Of a stretch of DNA of 64,000 nt, positions 32,918 through 42,680 are shown in pieces. The DNA is taken from contig NZ_JAIHON010000018.1 in NCBI RefSeq assembly GCF_021173675.1, positions 151,574-215,573 of the forward strand. The letters run 5' to 3'. The notes under the pieces were generated by a model. It saw nothing but the letters and a program-made list of their open reading frames with translations. It was not told the origin of the DNA and did no database searches. Numbering within the stretch: position 1 is the first letter of the stretch; every line of letters starts with the position of its first letter. The position numbers and the translations under genes were made by a program. This stretch comes from Streptomyces lincolnensis. GTDB lineage: Bacteria > Actinomycetota > Actinomycetes > Streptomycetales > Streptomycetaceae.

Positions 32918-33763
32918 GTGCAGCGGAAGGCCTACGTCCCCGGCATCGCCGCACTCCTCGCGGCCGTGCTGGCCGGCTGCACCGGAAGCTCCGGGGACAC
33001 CGGTACGACGGACGACTCCAACCCCGGCGACGCCGGCACCGCCTCGGCCCCCGCCCAGCCGGGCCGGTACCGCACGCTCCCCGAGCCCTGCGGCTCGGTC
33101 GGCCAGGGCACCCTGGACTCGATGCTGCCCGGCATCCGGCAGATCGCGGACGAGGACCAGCGGACGAAGGCGTACGAGGGCGAGGCGACGCTGACGTACG
33201 ACACGGACCGCAAGGTGGGCTGCCGTTGGAAGGTGGAGTCCACGGACGCCACCGACCATCTGCTGGTCGACTTCGAGCGGGTGGTGTCCTACGACAGTTC
33301 CGTGAGCGGCGACAGCCAGGCGGAGCAGCAGTTCGCGAAGCTGGAGGCGGCGGCGGACCTGCCGGAGCCGACGGCGTCCGAGCCGGCGAGCCCCACGGCG
33401 ACCCCCACCGACTCCGCGTCGGCCTCGACGTCGCCCTCCCCGACTCCCTCCGCCTCCTCCCCCGCCTCCCCCTCCTCGGGCGCGCCGTCGGGATCCCCCT
33501 CCCCGTCGGTCACCCCGTCGCTCCTGCAGCCCCGTCTCCTGGAGGACCTGGGCGACGAGGCGTTCCTCGACGACGCGTTGAGCAGCTCGGGTTCGACGGC
33601 CCAGCAGCGCACGGTGACTGTGGCGTTCCGCACGTCCAACGTCATCGTGACCATCGAGTACGTGGAGCAGCCGACGACGATCGGCGTGGTCCCGGACAGC
33701 AAGGAAATGCAGGACAAGGCCCGGAATCTGGCCGCTCAGCTGGCCGACTCGCTGTCGGGCTGA
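32918..33763 (+). CDS. Lipoprotein, DUF3558-like, first of a tandem pair
   Basis: A 281-residue lipoprotein: signal peptide with lipobox LAGC (ALLAAVLAGCTGSS), a first domain with LPEPCGSVGQGTLDSML and VGCRWKVES, a long Ser/Pro/Thr linker (about residues 150-205), and a second part with VTVAFRTSNVIVTIEYVEQP. The pair of cysteines in CG...GC is typical of DUF3558-type actinobacterial lipoproteins. Function unknown. GAGAGGAG precedes the GTG start. The next gene encodes a similar protein, suggesting duplication. Confidence 0.85.
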   Translation: MQRKAYVPGIAALLAAVLAGCTGSSGDTGTTDDSNPGDAGTASAPAQPGRYRTLPEPCGSVGQGTLDSMLPGIRQIADEDQRTKAYEGEATLTYDTDRKVGCRWKVESTDATDHLLVDFERVVSYDSSVSGDSQAEQQFAKLEAAADLPEPTASEPASPTATPTDSASASTSPSPTPSASSPASPSSGAPSGSPSPSVTPSLLQPRLLEDLGDEAFLDDALSSSGSTAQQRTVTVAFRTSNVIVTIEYVEQPTTIGVVPDSKEMQDKARNLAAQLADSLSG

Positions 33764-33881
33764 CCCCCCTTCACACGCCTCTCACGCGCGCACACGAAGC
33801 CGTCGAAGCACATCCGCACGGCAGCCTCACCGCGTACCGTGGCCCCTCGGACCCGATCCGACGGCAGGAATCACGAGCGTC

Positions 33882-34778
33882 ATGAGTGAAGGAACCATGC
33901 AGCGACCAGCACAGCGAGACCAGGGTGACCAGCGAGCGAAGCGTCGGGGCCGGGGCCGCGGCCGCGTCCTTGTCTGCGCGGCCGCCGTCCCCGTGGCGCT
34001 GATCGTGGCCGGCTGCTCATCCGACTCCGGCTCCGGCTCCGGCGACGCCGACAGTGGCGGCAAGAGCGCGGACACGGCCGCGTCGGCGTCGGCGAGCCCG
34101 TCGCCGACGGTGCAGGCGGCGGTGTACAAGTCGCTGCCGAAGGCGTGCGGTGCGGTGACGAAGAAGACGCTGGGCGAGCTCGTCCCGAAGGGCAAGTCCG
34201 GCAAGGAGGGCACCGCGGACGACGCGGGCACGCGTGCCAGCTGCTCGTGGAGCAGCCTGGACAACAACGGCGTCAAGGGCTCCCAGTTCCGCTGGCTGAA
34301 CGTCTCGATGCTGCGTTTCGAGTCGGACACCTCGCGCGGTTCGGGCGAGGAGCAGGCGCAGAAGTACTACGACAAGCAGATCCAGGACGCGCAGTCCTCC
34401 GCGGGTGCGAAGAACACCAAGTCGAAGCCGGTGTCCGGGACGGGTGACGCGGCGACGACGGTGACGTACGACCTGAAGAAGAAGGAAGGCTCCTTCAAGC
34501 AGCAGACGGTCGTCACGCGCGTCGAGAACGTCGTCATCACCCTCGACTACAACGGCGCGGGTCTCGCGGGGGAGAAGACCCCGAGCGCGGCCTCGCTGAC
34601 CAAGCTCGCCGAGAAGGCGACCAAGGAGGCCGTGGCCGCGGTGTCGGCCGCCAACGGCGGGGGTGGCACGGGCGGTGACGCGGGCGCGGCGAGCCCCACG
34701 CCGTCGTCGTCGGCGTCGGCCTCCAAGGGCGCGTCGAAGTCGCCGTCCCCTTCCCCCTCAGCGTCGAAGAAGAGCTGA
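33882..34778 (+). CDS. Lipoprotein, DUF3558-like, second of a tandem pair
   Basis: A 298-residue lipoprotein. The cytoplasmic basic head (KRRGRGRGRV) is followed by a signal helix and lipobox VAGC. The domain repeats the layout of its neighbour: LPKACGAVTKKTLGELV, RASCSWSSLD, and a final VVTRVENVVITLDYNG. A Ser/Lys/Pro tail ends the protein. It starts 118 bases after the first lipoprotein gene. An ATG five codons later is an alternative start. A terminator hairpin follows. Confidence 0.85.
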   Translation: MSEGTMQRPAQRDQGDQRAKRRGRGRGRVLVCAAAVPVALIVAGCSSDSGSGSGDADSGGKSADTAASASASPSPTVQAAVYKSLPKACGAVTKKTLGELVPKGKSGKEGTADDAGTRASCSWSSLDNNGVKGSQFRWLNVSMLRFESDTSRGSGEEQAQKYYDKQIQDAQSSAGAKNTKSKPVSGTGDAATTVTYDLKKKEGSFKQQTVVTRVENVVITLDYNGAGLAGEKTPSAASLTKLAEKATKEAVAAVSAANGGGGTGGDAGAASPTPSSSASASKGASKSPSPSPSASKKS

Positions 34779-34824
34779 CTGTCACACACCAGCCGTAACG
34801 CGCAGCTCACACCGCCTTTTTGAC

Positions 34825-34855
34825 GGAGCCCGGCCCCCTCCAGGGACCGGGCTCC
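34825..34855. terminator. Terminator after the lipoprotein pair
   Basis: GGAGCCCGG (34825-34833) and CCGGGCTCC (34847-34855) form a perfect nine-base stem with a 13-base loop, 46 bases after the second lipoprotein stop and before the DUF2637 gene. Confidence 0.75.
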
Positions 34856-34934
34856 GGCCGTACCGGGGCCACGTTCGGCGTACACATGTGCCACCCTGTT
34901 GCGCGCAACGACATGCATGGGGAGGGGAGTACGG

Positions 34935-36236
34935 GTGGCCGCGCCACTGCAGTTGACACGAATGCACCGGGTTCTGATCGGCGTGGTCGTGACCGGTGCC
35001 GTCATCATCGCCGGCATCGGCTTCGCGGGGTCCTACGCGGCGGTCCGTGAACTCGCGCTCCAGAAGGGCTTCGGGAACTTCAGCTACGTCTTCCCGATCG
35101 GCATCGACGCGGGCATCTGCGTCCTGCTGGCGCTGGACCTCCTGCTGACCTGGATCCGCATCCCCTTCCCCCTGCTCCGCCAGACGGCGTGGCTGCTGAC
35201 GGCCGCCACGATCGCCTTCAACGGCGCGGCGGCCTGGCCGGACCCGCTGGGTGTCGGCATGCACGCGGTGATCCCGATCCTGTTCGTGGTCTCCGTCGAG
35301 GCGGCGCGGCACGCGATCGGCCGTATCGCCGACATCACGGCGGACAAGCACATGGAGGGCGTCCGCCTCACCCGCTGGCTCCTCTCGCCCGTCCCCACCT
35401 TCCTGCTGTGGCGCCGTATGAAGCTGTGGGAGCTGCGCTCCTACGAGCAGGTCATCAAGCTCGAACAGGAACGTCTCGTCTACCAGGCCCGGCTGCGCTC
35501 CCGCTTCGGCCGGGCCTGGCGTCGCAAGGCCCCGGTGGAGTCCCTGATGCCGCTGCGCCTGGCCCGCTACGGCGTCCCCCTGGCGGAGACCGCCCCGGCG
35601 GGCCTGGCGGCGGCGGGCATCGAACCGGCGCTCCTGCCTCCGGCGCCGCAGCAGGAACTGGCACCGATGCCTGCGGCGGCCGACCCCGCCGCACTGGCCA
35701 CGGCCGACCGTCAGGAGACTCCGGCCCTGGCGAAGGCGGCGCCCCGGAGCGAACAGCCGCAGACCCCGCCCAGCGTCCCCGAGGCGGAGCAACAGGCCGA
35801 CGAACCCGAGCCCGACCAGAGCCCCTGGTTCGAAGCCCCCCGCCAGATCGACTACCAGGGCGGCTACGACCCCACGTACAACCCGCAGGAGCAGTACGAG
35901 CAGTGGTACGCGGAGCAGCAGCAGGCGGAGCAGTACGAGGAGCAGTACCGCCTGGAGCCGGAGGAGACCGGCACCTTCCCCATCCCCGTGGGCCCCAACC
36001 GCACCCGTGAGCTGGGCGAGGGCGGCGGCATCCCGGACTTCGAGCCGGACGAGGAGTCGTACTACCAGGTCTTCAAGCAGTCGATAAGCGGCAGCGGCTA
36101 CCCCACGCCCCGTGAGTTCGGCGAGAACGTGGAGGCCGAGTTCAGCATCGCCCTCCCCCCGGAGGACATGAAGCGCATGGTCAACCGCTTCACCAACCGC
36201 TACAACGCGGAACTGGAAGAGGACCACATCGCGTAA
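34935..36236 (+). CDS. DUF2637 membrane protein (SpdB-like)
   Basis: A 433-residue protein with three or four N-terminal membrane segments (about 10-115) of the DUF2637 type: VLIGVVVTGAVIIAGIGFAG, FPIGIDAGICVLLALDLLL and AVIPILFVVSVEAARHAIG. A long charged cytoplasmic part follows, rich in Glu/Gln/Pro and Tyr (YNPQEQYEQWYAEQQ). Related domains occur in plasmid spread proteins and in chromosomal proteins of unknown role in Streptomyces. The GTG at 34935 has GGAGGGG seven bases before it. A very strong terminator follows. Confidence 0.85.
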   Translation: MAAPLQLTRMHRVLIGVVVTGAVIIAGIGFAGSYAAVRELALQKGFGNFSYVFPIGIDAGICVLLALDLLLTWIRIPFPLLRQTAWLLTAATIAFNGAAAWPDPLGVGMHAVIPILFVVSVEAARHAIGRIADITADKHMEGVRLTRWLLSPVPTFLLWRRMKLWELRSYEQVIKLEQERLVYQARLRSRFGRAWRRKAPVESLMPLRLARYGVPLAETAPAGLAAAGIEPALLPPAPQQELAPMPAAADPAALATADRQETPALAKAAPRSEQPQTPPSVPEAEQQADEPEPDQSPWFEAPRQIDYQGGYDPTYNPQEQYEQWYAEQQQAEQYEEQYRLEPEETGTFPIPVGPNRTRELGEGGGIPDFEPDEESYYQVFKQSISGSGYPTPREFGENVEAEFSIALPPEDMKRMVNRFTNRYNAELEEDHIA

Positions 36237-36253
36237 CCACGCGGAGGTACGAG

Positions 36254-36289
36254 GATGGGGGCGCCCGGCGAACACCGGGCGCCCCCATC
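36254..36289. terminator. Bidirectional terminator between DUF2637 gene and lysS
   Basis: Perfect 15-base arms (36254-36268 and 36275-36289) with a six-base loop lie 18 bases after one stop and 15 bases before the other, so the hairpin can end both convergent transcripts. Confidence 0.88.
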
Positions 36290-36303
36290 GTCGTAGAACA
36301 GGC

Positions 36304-38049
36304 TTACTCCCCGAGCAGGGCCCGCACCCGCTCCTGCCCCACCGCCAGCAGCAGCGTGGGCAGCCGCGGCCCCGTGTCCCGCCCGACCAGCAGGTGGTAC
36401 AGCAGGGCGAAGAAGGTCCGCTGCGCGGTCTTGATCTCGGCCGGCAGCTCCTTCGGCGTGGCGTCGGCGGAGAAGCCGGCCTGGACCTTGGGCACGCCGT
36501 ACACGAGGTGGGTCAGTCCGTCGAGGGACCAGTGCGAGGCGAGCCCGTCGAGCAGCAGCCGCAGCGACTGCTGGGACGCCTCGTCGAGGGACTTCAGCAG
36601 CTCGGCGTCGGGCTCGTCGCGCACGATGGTCCGCTGGTCGGCGGGCACGTGCGTGTTGATCCATGCCTCGGCCTTGTCGAGCCGCGGCCGTACCGCGTCG
36701 AGCGAGGCGAGCGGGTCGGCGGGGTCGAGCTCGCTGAGGATCCGCAGCGCCTGGTCCTCGTGCCCGGCGGTGATGTCGGCGACGGAGGCCAGCGTCCGGT
36801 ACGGCATCGGCCGCGGCGTCCGCGGCAGTTCACCGCCCGCCGTGCGCACCGCGCGGGAGTGCGCGGCGGCGTCGGCCGGGAGGGCGGTCCCGTCGGCCAC
36901 CTTGGCGTCGAGCTTGTCCCACTCGTCGTAGAGCCGCTGGATCTCCTGGTCGAAGGCGATCTTGAACGACTGGTTGGGCCTGCGGCGGGCGTAGAGCCAG
37001 CGCAGGAGCTGCGGCTCCATGATCTTCAGGGCGTCCCCGGGGGTGGGGACCCCGCCCTTGGAGGACGACATCTTCGCCATCCCGCTGATACCCACGAAGG
37101 CGTACATCGGCCCGATGGGCTGCTTGCCGCCGAAGATCCCGACGATCTGGCCGCCCACCTGGAAGCTCGACCCCGGGGACGAGTGGTCGACCCCGCTGGG
37201 CTCGAACACGACTCCCTCGTACGCCCACCGCATCGGCCAGTCGACCTTCCAGACCAGCTTGCCGCGGTTGAACTCGTTGAGCCGGACGGTCTCGGCGAAG
37301 CCGCAGGCGTTGCAGGTGTACGACAGCTCGGTGGTGCCGTCGTCGTAGGAGGTGACCGTGGTCAGGTCCTTCTCGCAGTTGCCGCAGTAGGGCTTGTACG
37401 GGAAGTAGCCGGCGGACCCGGAGGAGCCGTCGTCCTCGGCGGCCGCACCGGACCCTTCGGCGGCCTCCAGCTCGGCCTCGTCGAGGGGCTTCTGCTGCTT
37501 CTTCGCGGCGGCGGGGGCCTTCTTGGTCCGGTACTGGTCGAGGATCGCGTCGATGTCGCCGCGGTGCTTCATGGCGTGCAGGATCTGCTCGCGGTAGACC
37601 CCGGAGGTGTACTGCGCGGTCTGGCTGATCCCGTCGAACTCGACGCCGAGCTCGGCGAGCGAGTCGATCATGGCGGCCTTGAAGTGCTCGGCCCAGTTGG
37701 CGTGCGCGGAGCCCTTGGGGGCGGGCACGGAGGTCAGCGGCTTGCCGATGTGCTCGGCCCACGACTCGTCGACTCCGGGGACGCCCGCCGGCACCTTGCG
37801 GTAGCGGTCGTAGTCGTCCCAGGAGATCAGGTGCCGGACCTGGTGCCCACGCCGCCGGACCTCGTCGGCGACGAGGTGCGGGGTCATCACCTCACGCAGG
37901 TTCCCCAGGTGGATGGGTCCGGACGGCGAGAGCCCGGACGCGACGACGACGGGTTTGCCCGGGGCCCGACGCTCCGACTCCTCGATGACCTCATCCGCGA
38001 AACGGGAGACCCAGTCGGTGGTCTCGGTGCTCTGAGCCACGATCGGCAC
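36304..38049 (-). CDS. lysS: Lysyl-tRNA synthetase, class I
   Basis: A 581-residue class I (archaeal/spirochaete-type) LysRS charging tRNA-Lys. The HIGH-like motif is HLGN (47-50, in SGPIHLGNLREV) and the KMSKS-like motif is KMSSS near residue 326. An insert carries two cysteine pairs (YCGNCEKD and TCNACGF) that probably bind zinc, preceded by a Lys/Ala-rich and then acidic linker. This class is sporadic in bacteria; Streptomyces usually also carry a class II LysRS elsewhere. It is divergent from argS. The start may be the GTG at 38049 or another three codons in. Confidence 0.95.
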   Translation of the reverse strand: MPIVAQSTETTDWVSRFADEVIEESERRAPGKPVVVASGLSPSGPIHLGNLREVMTPHLVADEVRRRGHQVRHLISWDDYDRYRKVPAGVPGVDESWAEHIGKPLTSVPAPKGSAHANWAEHFKAAMIDSLAELGVEFDGISQTAQYTSGVYREQILHAMKHRGDIDAILDQYRTKKAPAAAKKQQKPLDEAELEAAEGSGAAAEDDGSSGSAGYFPYKPYCGNCEKDLTTVTSYDDGTTELSYTCNACGFAETVRLNEFNRGKLVWKVDWPMRWAYEGVVFEPSGVDHSSPGSSFQVGGQIVGIFGGKQPIGPMYAFVGISGMAKMSSSKGGVPTPGDALKIMEPQLLRWLYARRRPNQSFKIAFDQEIQRLYDEWDKLDAKVADGTALPADAAAHSRAVRTAGGELPRTPRPMPYRTLASVADITAGHEDQALRILSELDPADPLASLDAVRPRLDKAEAWINTHVPADQRTIVRDEPDAELLKSLDEASQQSLRLLLDGLASHWSLDGLTHLVYGVPKVQAGFSADATPKELPAEIKTAQRTFFALLYHLLVGRDTGPRLPTLLLAVGQERVRALLGE

Positions 38050-38182
38050 GTCCTCTTTTACTCAAGGCATTGATGGTGGCCCCATTCTCCCAGACCGCGT
38101 CGCGCCCGGGAAAACCGCTTTACCCCCCATGGGATACTGGCCGTGTCTATCGATCCCCACGAGGAGAACGGCACCCCTTCCT

Positions 38183-39940
38183 ATGACCTCGGTCACGTCC
38201 CTCAGCGACTCCGTCCAGCAGCGTCTCGCGGCGGCCCTCACGGCCGCTCTGCCGGACGCCGACTCCGCGGATCCGCTGCTGCGACGTAGCGACCGGGCGG
38301 ACTTCCAGGCGAACGGCATCCTGGCCCTCGCCAAGAAGGCCAAGGCGAACCCGCGGGAGCTGGCGACGCAGGTCGTCGGGCGGGTCGAGTCGGGTGACGT
38401 GATCAAGGAGATCGAGGTCTCGGGCCCCGGCTTCCTGAACATCACGATCGCGGACCGGGCGATCACCGAGACCCTCGCCGCGCGGTACGCGGACGCCGAC
38501 CGCCTCGGCGTGCCGCCGAAGGAGAAGCCGGGCATCACGGTCGTCGACTACGCCCAGCCGAACGTGGCGAAGGAGATGCACGTCGGCCACCTGCGTTCCG
38601 CGGTGATCGGCGACGCCCTGCGCGGCATGCTCGACTTCACCGGCGAGCGGACGATCGGCCGGCACCACATCGGCGACTGGGGCACCCAGTTCGGCATGCT
38701 CATCCAGTACCTGTTCGAGCACCCCGGCGAGCTGGCCCCGGCCGACGCCGTCGACGGCGAGCAGGCCATGTCGAACCTGAACCGCGTCTACAAGGCCTCC
38801 CGCGCGGTCTTCGACTCCGACGAGGAGTTCAAGGAGCGGGCCCGCAAGAGGGTCGTCGCCCTCCAGTCGGGCGACAAGGAGACCCTGGAACTGTGGCAGC
38901 AGTTCGTGGACGAGTCGAAGGTCTACTTCTACTCCGTCTTCGAGAAGCTCGACATGGAGATCCGCGACGAGGAGATCGTCGGCGAGTCCGCGTACAACGA
39001 CATGATGCCGGAGACCGCGCGGCTCCTGGAGGAGTCCGGCGTCGCGGTCCGCTCCGAGGGCGCGCTCGTCGTGTTCTTCGACGAGATCCGGGGCAAGGAC
39101 GACCAGCCCGTGCCGCTGATCGTGCAGAAGGCGGACGGCGGCTTCGGCTACGCGGCGTCCGACCTCTCCGCGATCCGCGACCGCGTCACCGGCCTGCACG
39201 CCACCTCGCTGCTCTACGTCGTGGACGTACGCCAGTCGCTGCACTTCAAGATGGTCTTCGAGACGGCCCGCCGCGCGGGCTGGCTCAGCGACGAGGTCAC
39301 CGCGCACAACATGGGCTACGGCACGGTCCTGGGCGCCGACGGCAAGCCGTTCAAGACGCGCGAGGGCGAGACGGTGAAGCTGGAGGATCTGCTGGACGAG
39401 GCGGTCGAGCGGGCCGCCGAGGTCGTACGGGAGAAGGCGCAGGACCTCAGCGAGGCCGAGATCCAGGAGCGGGCGGCGCAGGTGGGCATCGGCGCGGTGA
39501 AGTACGCCGACCTGTCCACGTCCCCCAGCCGGGACTACAAGTTCGACCTGGACCAGATGGTCTCGCTGAACGGCGACACCTCCGTCTACCTCCAGTACGC
39601 CTACGCCCGTATCCAGTCCATCCTCCGCAAGGCCGGCGAGACGAAGCCGACCGCCCACCCGGAGCTGGACCTGCACGAGGCGGAGCGCGCCCTCGGCCTG
39701 CACCTGGACGCCTTCGGCGACACCGTCTTCGAGGCCGCCGCGGAGTACGCCCCGCACAAGCTGGCCGCGTACCTCTACCAACTGGCGTCCCTCTACACGT
39801 CCTTCTACGACAGGTGCCCCGTCCTCAAGGCCGACTCCCCGGCCCAGGTCGAGAACCGCCTCTTCCTGTGCGACATGACGGCCCGCACCCTCCACAAGGG
39901 CATGGCACTGCTGAGCATCAGGACGCCCGAGCGTCTCTGA
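38183..39940 (+). CDS. argS: Arginyl-tRNA synthetase
   Basis: A 585-residue class I synthetase charging tRNA-Arg. The Add1 domain is N-terminal, the HIGH motif is HVGH at 133-136 (AKEMHVGHLRSAVIGD), and the anticodon-binding DALR domain is C-terminal (YLQYAYARIQSILRKAG to the end). The KMSK element is degenerate (DGKPFKTREGE), as is normal for ArgRS. The ATG at 38183 matches the family N-terminus; GAGGAG lies 16 bases before it, rather far. It is divergent from lysS with a 133-base shared promoter region. Confidence 0.96.
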   Translation: MTSVTSLSDSVQQRLAAALTAALPDADSADPLLRRSDRADFQANGILALAKKAKANPRELATQVVGRVESGDVIKEIEVSGPGFLNITIADRAITETLAARYADADRLGVPPKEKPGITVVDYAQPNVAKEMHVGHLRSAVIGDALRGMLDFTGERTIGRHHIGDWGTQFGMLIQYLFEHPGELAPADAVDGEQAMSNLNRVYKASRAVFDSDEEFKERARKRVVALQSGDKETLELWQQFVDESKVYFYSVFEKLDMEIRDEEIVGESAYNDMMPETARLLEESGVAVRSEGALVVFFDEIRGKDDQPVPLIVQKADGGFGYAASDLSAIRDRVTGLHATSLLYVVDVRQSLHFKMVFETARRAGWLSDEVTAHNMGYGTVLGADGKPFKTREGETVKLEDLLDEAVERAAEVVREKAQDLSEAEIQERAAQVGIGAVKYADLSTSPSRDYKFDLDQMVSLNGDTSVYLQYAYARIQSILRKAGETKPTAHPELDLHEAERALGLHLDAFGDTVFEAAAEYAPHKLAAYLYQLASLYTSFYDRCPVLKADSPAQVENRLFLCDMTARTLHKGMALLSIRTPERL

Positions 39941-40032
39941 CGGACAGGGCCGAGGCGGCCCCGGCCGTACCGGCGCGAGCTCCGGCAGCACCCCCGGACC
40001 CGTTGTCAGTGGCTGCCCCTAAAGTCACCGGC

Positions 40033-40806
40033 ATGGCGACACTTCCGAACCCGCTGCCGAGGCTCGCGTCCCTCGGTCTCGCACTCCCGCCCGGCCGGCT
40101 GGTCGACACGACGGACGAGGGCCCGTGGCACGAGCCGCTGCTGTGGCTGGCCGACGACGAGGCCGCCCCCGGCACCTGGGACGCCCTGCGGCACGCCCCG
40201 CGCGCGCTCGGCCTGCTCCCGGTGACGATCGAGGCCGGCGGCTCCCAAGGCACCCCGGAGAGCTGGGAGTTGATGCCGGGCGAGATGTCCTACCCCGGCG
40301 ACCACGAAGCCGAGGAGGTCCTGTCCGACCTCTGGGAGGCGTCCGCCGCGGAGGGCGAGGAATGGCCCGGCCTGGCGGAGGAGCCCGAAGCCGCCGGGGA
40401 CGACGACCCCGACACCGTGGCCGCCGCGATCGCCGACTCCCTCCTGGCCGACGGCCCGCTCAAGGACCCCCGCCTCGCCCTCGTCCCGGCCCGCCGCAGC
40501 GCCGACATCCCCACGGCGATCGGCTGGACGGGCCCGATGAACCACGAGGGCGACACCGCCCGTCTCTCGGCGGTCCTGCGCTCCTGGGAGGACCGCTACG
40601 GCATACGGGTCGTGGCGCTCGGCTTCGACCACCTGCTGGTCTCCGTAGCGGCCCCGCCCACCACCCCCGCCGACGCCCAGGCCCTCGCCGCCGAGCACTT
40701 CGCCTTCTGCCCGGACACCATCTGGCAGGGCAGCGACACGACCCTGGCCGAGTACGCCGAACACCAACTCCTCAACCAACCGGCGTGGCACTTCTGGTGG
40801 GACTGA
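40033..40806 (+). CDS. DUF4253 domain protein
   Basis: A 257-residue cytoplasmic protein with a C-terminal DUF4253-type domain: AIGWTGPMNHEGDTARLSAV, SWEDRYGIRVVALGFDHLLV, and the tail YAEHQLLNQPAWHFWWD. The N-terminal part is acidic and has no recognised fold. Function unknown. It follows argS by 92 bases, so it may be read from the same transcript. Confidence 0.82.
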   Translation: MATLPNPLPRLASLGLALPPGRLVDTTDEGPWHEPLLWLADDEAAPGTWDALRHAPRALGLLPVTIEAGGSQGTPESWELMPGEMSYPGDHEAEEVLSDLWEASAAEGEEWPGLAEEPEAAGDDDPDTVAAAIADSLLADGPLKDPRLALVPARRSADIPTAIGWTGPMNHEGDTARLSAVLRSWEDRYGIRVVALGFDHLLVSVAAPPTTPADAQALAAEHFAFCPDTIWQGSDTTLAEYAEHQLLNQPAWHFWWD

Positions 40807-40849
40807 CACCCCACCACGCCCGTTGCGGAACCGGCCGCGGAACAGCCCC

Positions 40850-41686
40850 TTACAACACCGCCCCCTCCGGGGCCACGATCCCGAACTCCTCCTCCAACAA
40901 CCGCCGCACCTCGACCTCGTCCTCCGCCACCTGCCGCTCCCTCACCGTCCCGTCGTCGACCCGCGTCTCGGTGAGGAGGCGGCCGTGCAGCAGCAGATGC
41001 CGTTCGGCGCTGAGGTGCTGGACGTACAGGCTCTGCGCGAAGGGTGACCGCGGATTCGTCGCGATGTGCCAGTTGATGACCTCGAAGTCGGGCTTCTCGA
41101 ACGGCTCCAGAGTGAAGGCGTACTGCGCCACCCAGCCCTCGAGGCCCGAGTCGTGGGCCTCCAGCACCCACATCTCCAGCGGCCCCCGATGCGGCACGTG
41201 CACCAGCCGATGCCGCCGCCCGGCATCCCGGAACTCGACACCGGCGACCAGCGGCACCGGCTCCAGCAGCGCCCCGATCGCCCCGAACCCGACGTCGGTG
41301 AGATACGGCCGCGACTCCCCCGGCACCTCGACGAGCAGCGCCATGTGGGTGCGCGGCCGGCTCTCCACCGTCTCGGCGCCCAGGACGACCCGTGCGGTCA
41401 GCAGCGCCTCCACCCGGAAGCCGAGGGCCTCCAGGGCGAGCGAGAACAGCGTGTTGTGCTCGTAGCAGTAGCCACCCCGCCGACCGTGAACGAGCTTGGC
41501 CATCAGATCAGCGGGATCGAGGGACGGCGCCCCGCCACCGAGGGCCTCCAGATTCTCGAAGGGGATCCCCCGCATGTGCGCCAGATGCACAGCCTTCAGC
41601 GTCCCCACGTCGGCCCGCCGCTCCCCCTCCCAACCGATCCGCTTGAGGTAGGCGTCGAGATCGAATTCCACCGTGTCATCGGACAT
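40850..41686 (-). CDS. Arylamine N-acetyltransferase
   Basis: A 278-residue NAT with the complete catalytic triad: Cys74 in RGGYCYEHN, His114 in RTHMALL and Asp131 in YLTDVGFG. It transfers acetyl or other acyl groups from CoA to aromatic amines or hydrazines, and NAT homologues also close amide bonds in ansamycin pathways. No such pathway is nearby, so it is likely a detoxifying or general enzyme. The ATG at 41686 begins the family sequence; the frame is open 13 codons further. Confidence 0.92.
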   Translation of the reverse strand: MSDDTVEFDLDAYLKRIGWEGERRADVGTLKAVHLAHMRGIPFENLEALGGGAPSLDPADLMAKLVHGRRGGYCYEHNTLFSLALEALGFRVEALLTARVVLGAETVESRPRTHMALLVEVPGESRPYLTDVGFGAIGALLEPVPLVAGVEFRDAGRRHRLVHVPHRGPLEMWVLEAHDSGLEGWVAQYAFTLEPFEKPDFEVINWHIATNPRSPFAQSLYVQHLSAERHLLLHGRLLTETRVDDGTVRERQVAEDEVEVRRLLEEEFGIVAPEGAVL

Positions 41687-41777
41687 GCCCCACAACGTAG
41701 GCGCCCCCGCCGCCCCCTCCCACAATCCACGGCCGGAACCCCCCTAGGCCTTTGGACCTAGGCCTGCGTGCGCCACT

Positions 41778-42680
41778 TCAGCCCTTCTCCGCCACGGCCG
41801 CATACACATTGATGTCGGCGTCCGTCACGTCGTTGATGTCGGCGTACCGCACCTTCTCGATGTCGTCGAGCGTCGCGAGATACGAGCCCTCCGGCTGCTC
41901 CGGAACGGGCGCCGCGTCGTCGGCCCGCCACCGGTGCGCCGGTACGACCCCGGGCTCCACGACCTCCAGCCCGCTCTCGGTGAAGAACCGCTCCACCTCC
42001 GCCGCCGACCGCAGCACAAAGGTGAACCCACGCTCGGTGTACGTCCGTTGCACGGCCCGGATGTTCTCGGGATTCAGATCCTCGGTCAGATGGGTCAGCA
42101 CCAGCCGGCTCCCGGACGGCAGCGCCTCCACCAACTCCCGCACGATCGGATAGGCCTCCTCGTCCTCCACGAAATGCAGCAGGGCGACGAGACACAACGC
42201 CACCGGCCGATCGAGATCGAGGGTCTTGGCGGCCTGCTCCAGGATCTGCGCCGGATTCCTGAAGTCGGCGTCGATGTAGTCGGTCCGCCCCTCGGGCCCA
42301 CTGGTGAGCAGGGCCCGCGCGTGCGCGAGCACCACCGGATCGTTGTCGACGTACACGACCCGCGCGTCGGGAATGATCCGCTGCGCGATCTGATGCACGT
42401 TCTCCGCGGTCGGCAGCCCGGTCCCGATGTCGAGGAACTGCCGGATCCCGTCCTCCCGCGCCAGGGAGGTGACGGCCCGCCGCAGGAAGTCCCGGTTGTG
42501 GCGTACGTCGAGATAGCCGCGCGGATTGGCGGCGAGCGCGGCGGCGGCCGCCGCCCGGTCGACGGGGTAGTTGTCCTTGCCGCCGAGGAAGACGTCGTAG
42601 ACGCGCGCGGGGTGCGCCTTGGTGGTGTCGATCCTCCTTCTCAGCTCGGCGGGATCAAGGCTGAGGGCGTCACCGGACAT
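41778..42680 (-). CDS. SAM-dependent methyltransferase, DUF574 (Methyltransf_19) family
   Basis: A 300-residue protein of a family that is abundant in Streptomyces. Hallmarks are RVYDVFLGGKDNYPVDR near the N-terminus, the SAM loop FLDIGTGLPTAENVH, VVYVDNDPVVLAHARALL and VALCLVALLHFVED. Acceptor unknown. It is a single gene with a 246-base gap upstream shared with a small lipoprotein gene. Confidence 0.9.
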   Translation of the reverse strand: MSGDALSLDPAELRRRIDTTKAHPARVYDVFLGGKDNYPVDRAAAAAALAANPRGYLDVRHNRDFLRRAVTSLAREDGIRQFLDIGTGLPTAENVHQIAQRIIPDARVVYVDNDPVVLAHARALLTSGPEGRTDYIDADFRNPAQILEQAAKTLDLDRPVALCLVALLHFVEDEEAYPIVRELVEALPSGSRLVLTHLTEDLNPENIRAVQRTYTERGFTFVLRSAAEVERFFTESGLEVVEPGVVPAHRWRADDAAPVPEQPEGSYLATLDDIEKVRYADINDVTDADINVYAAVAEKG

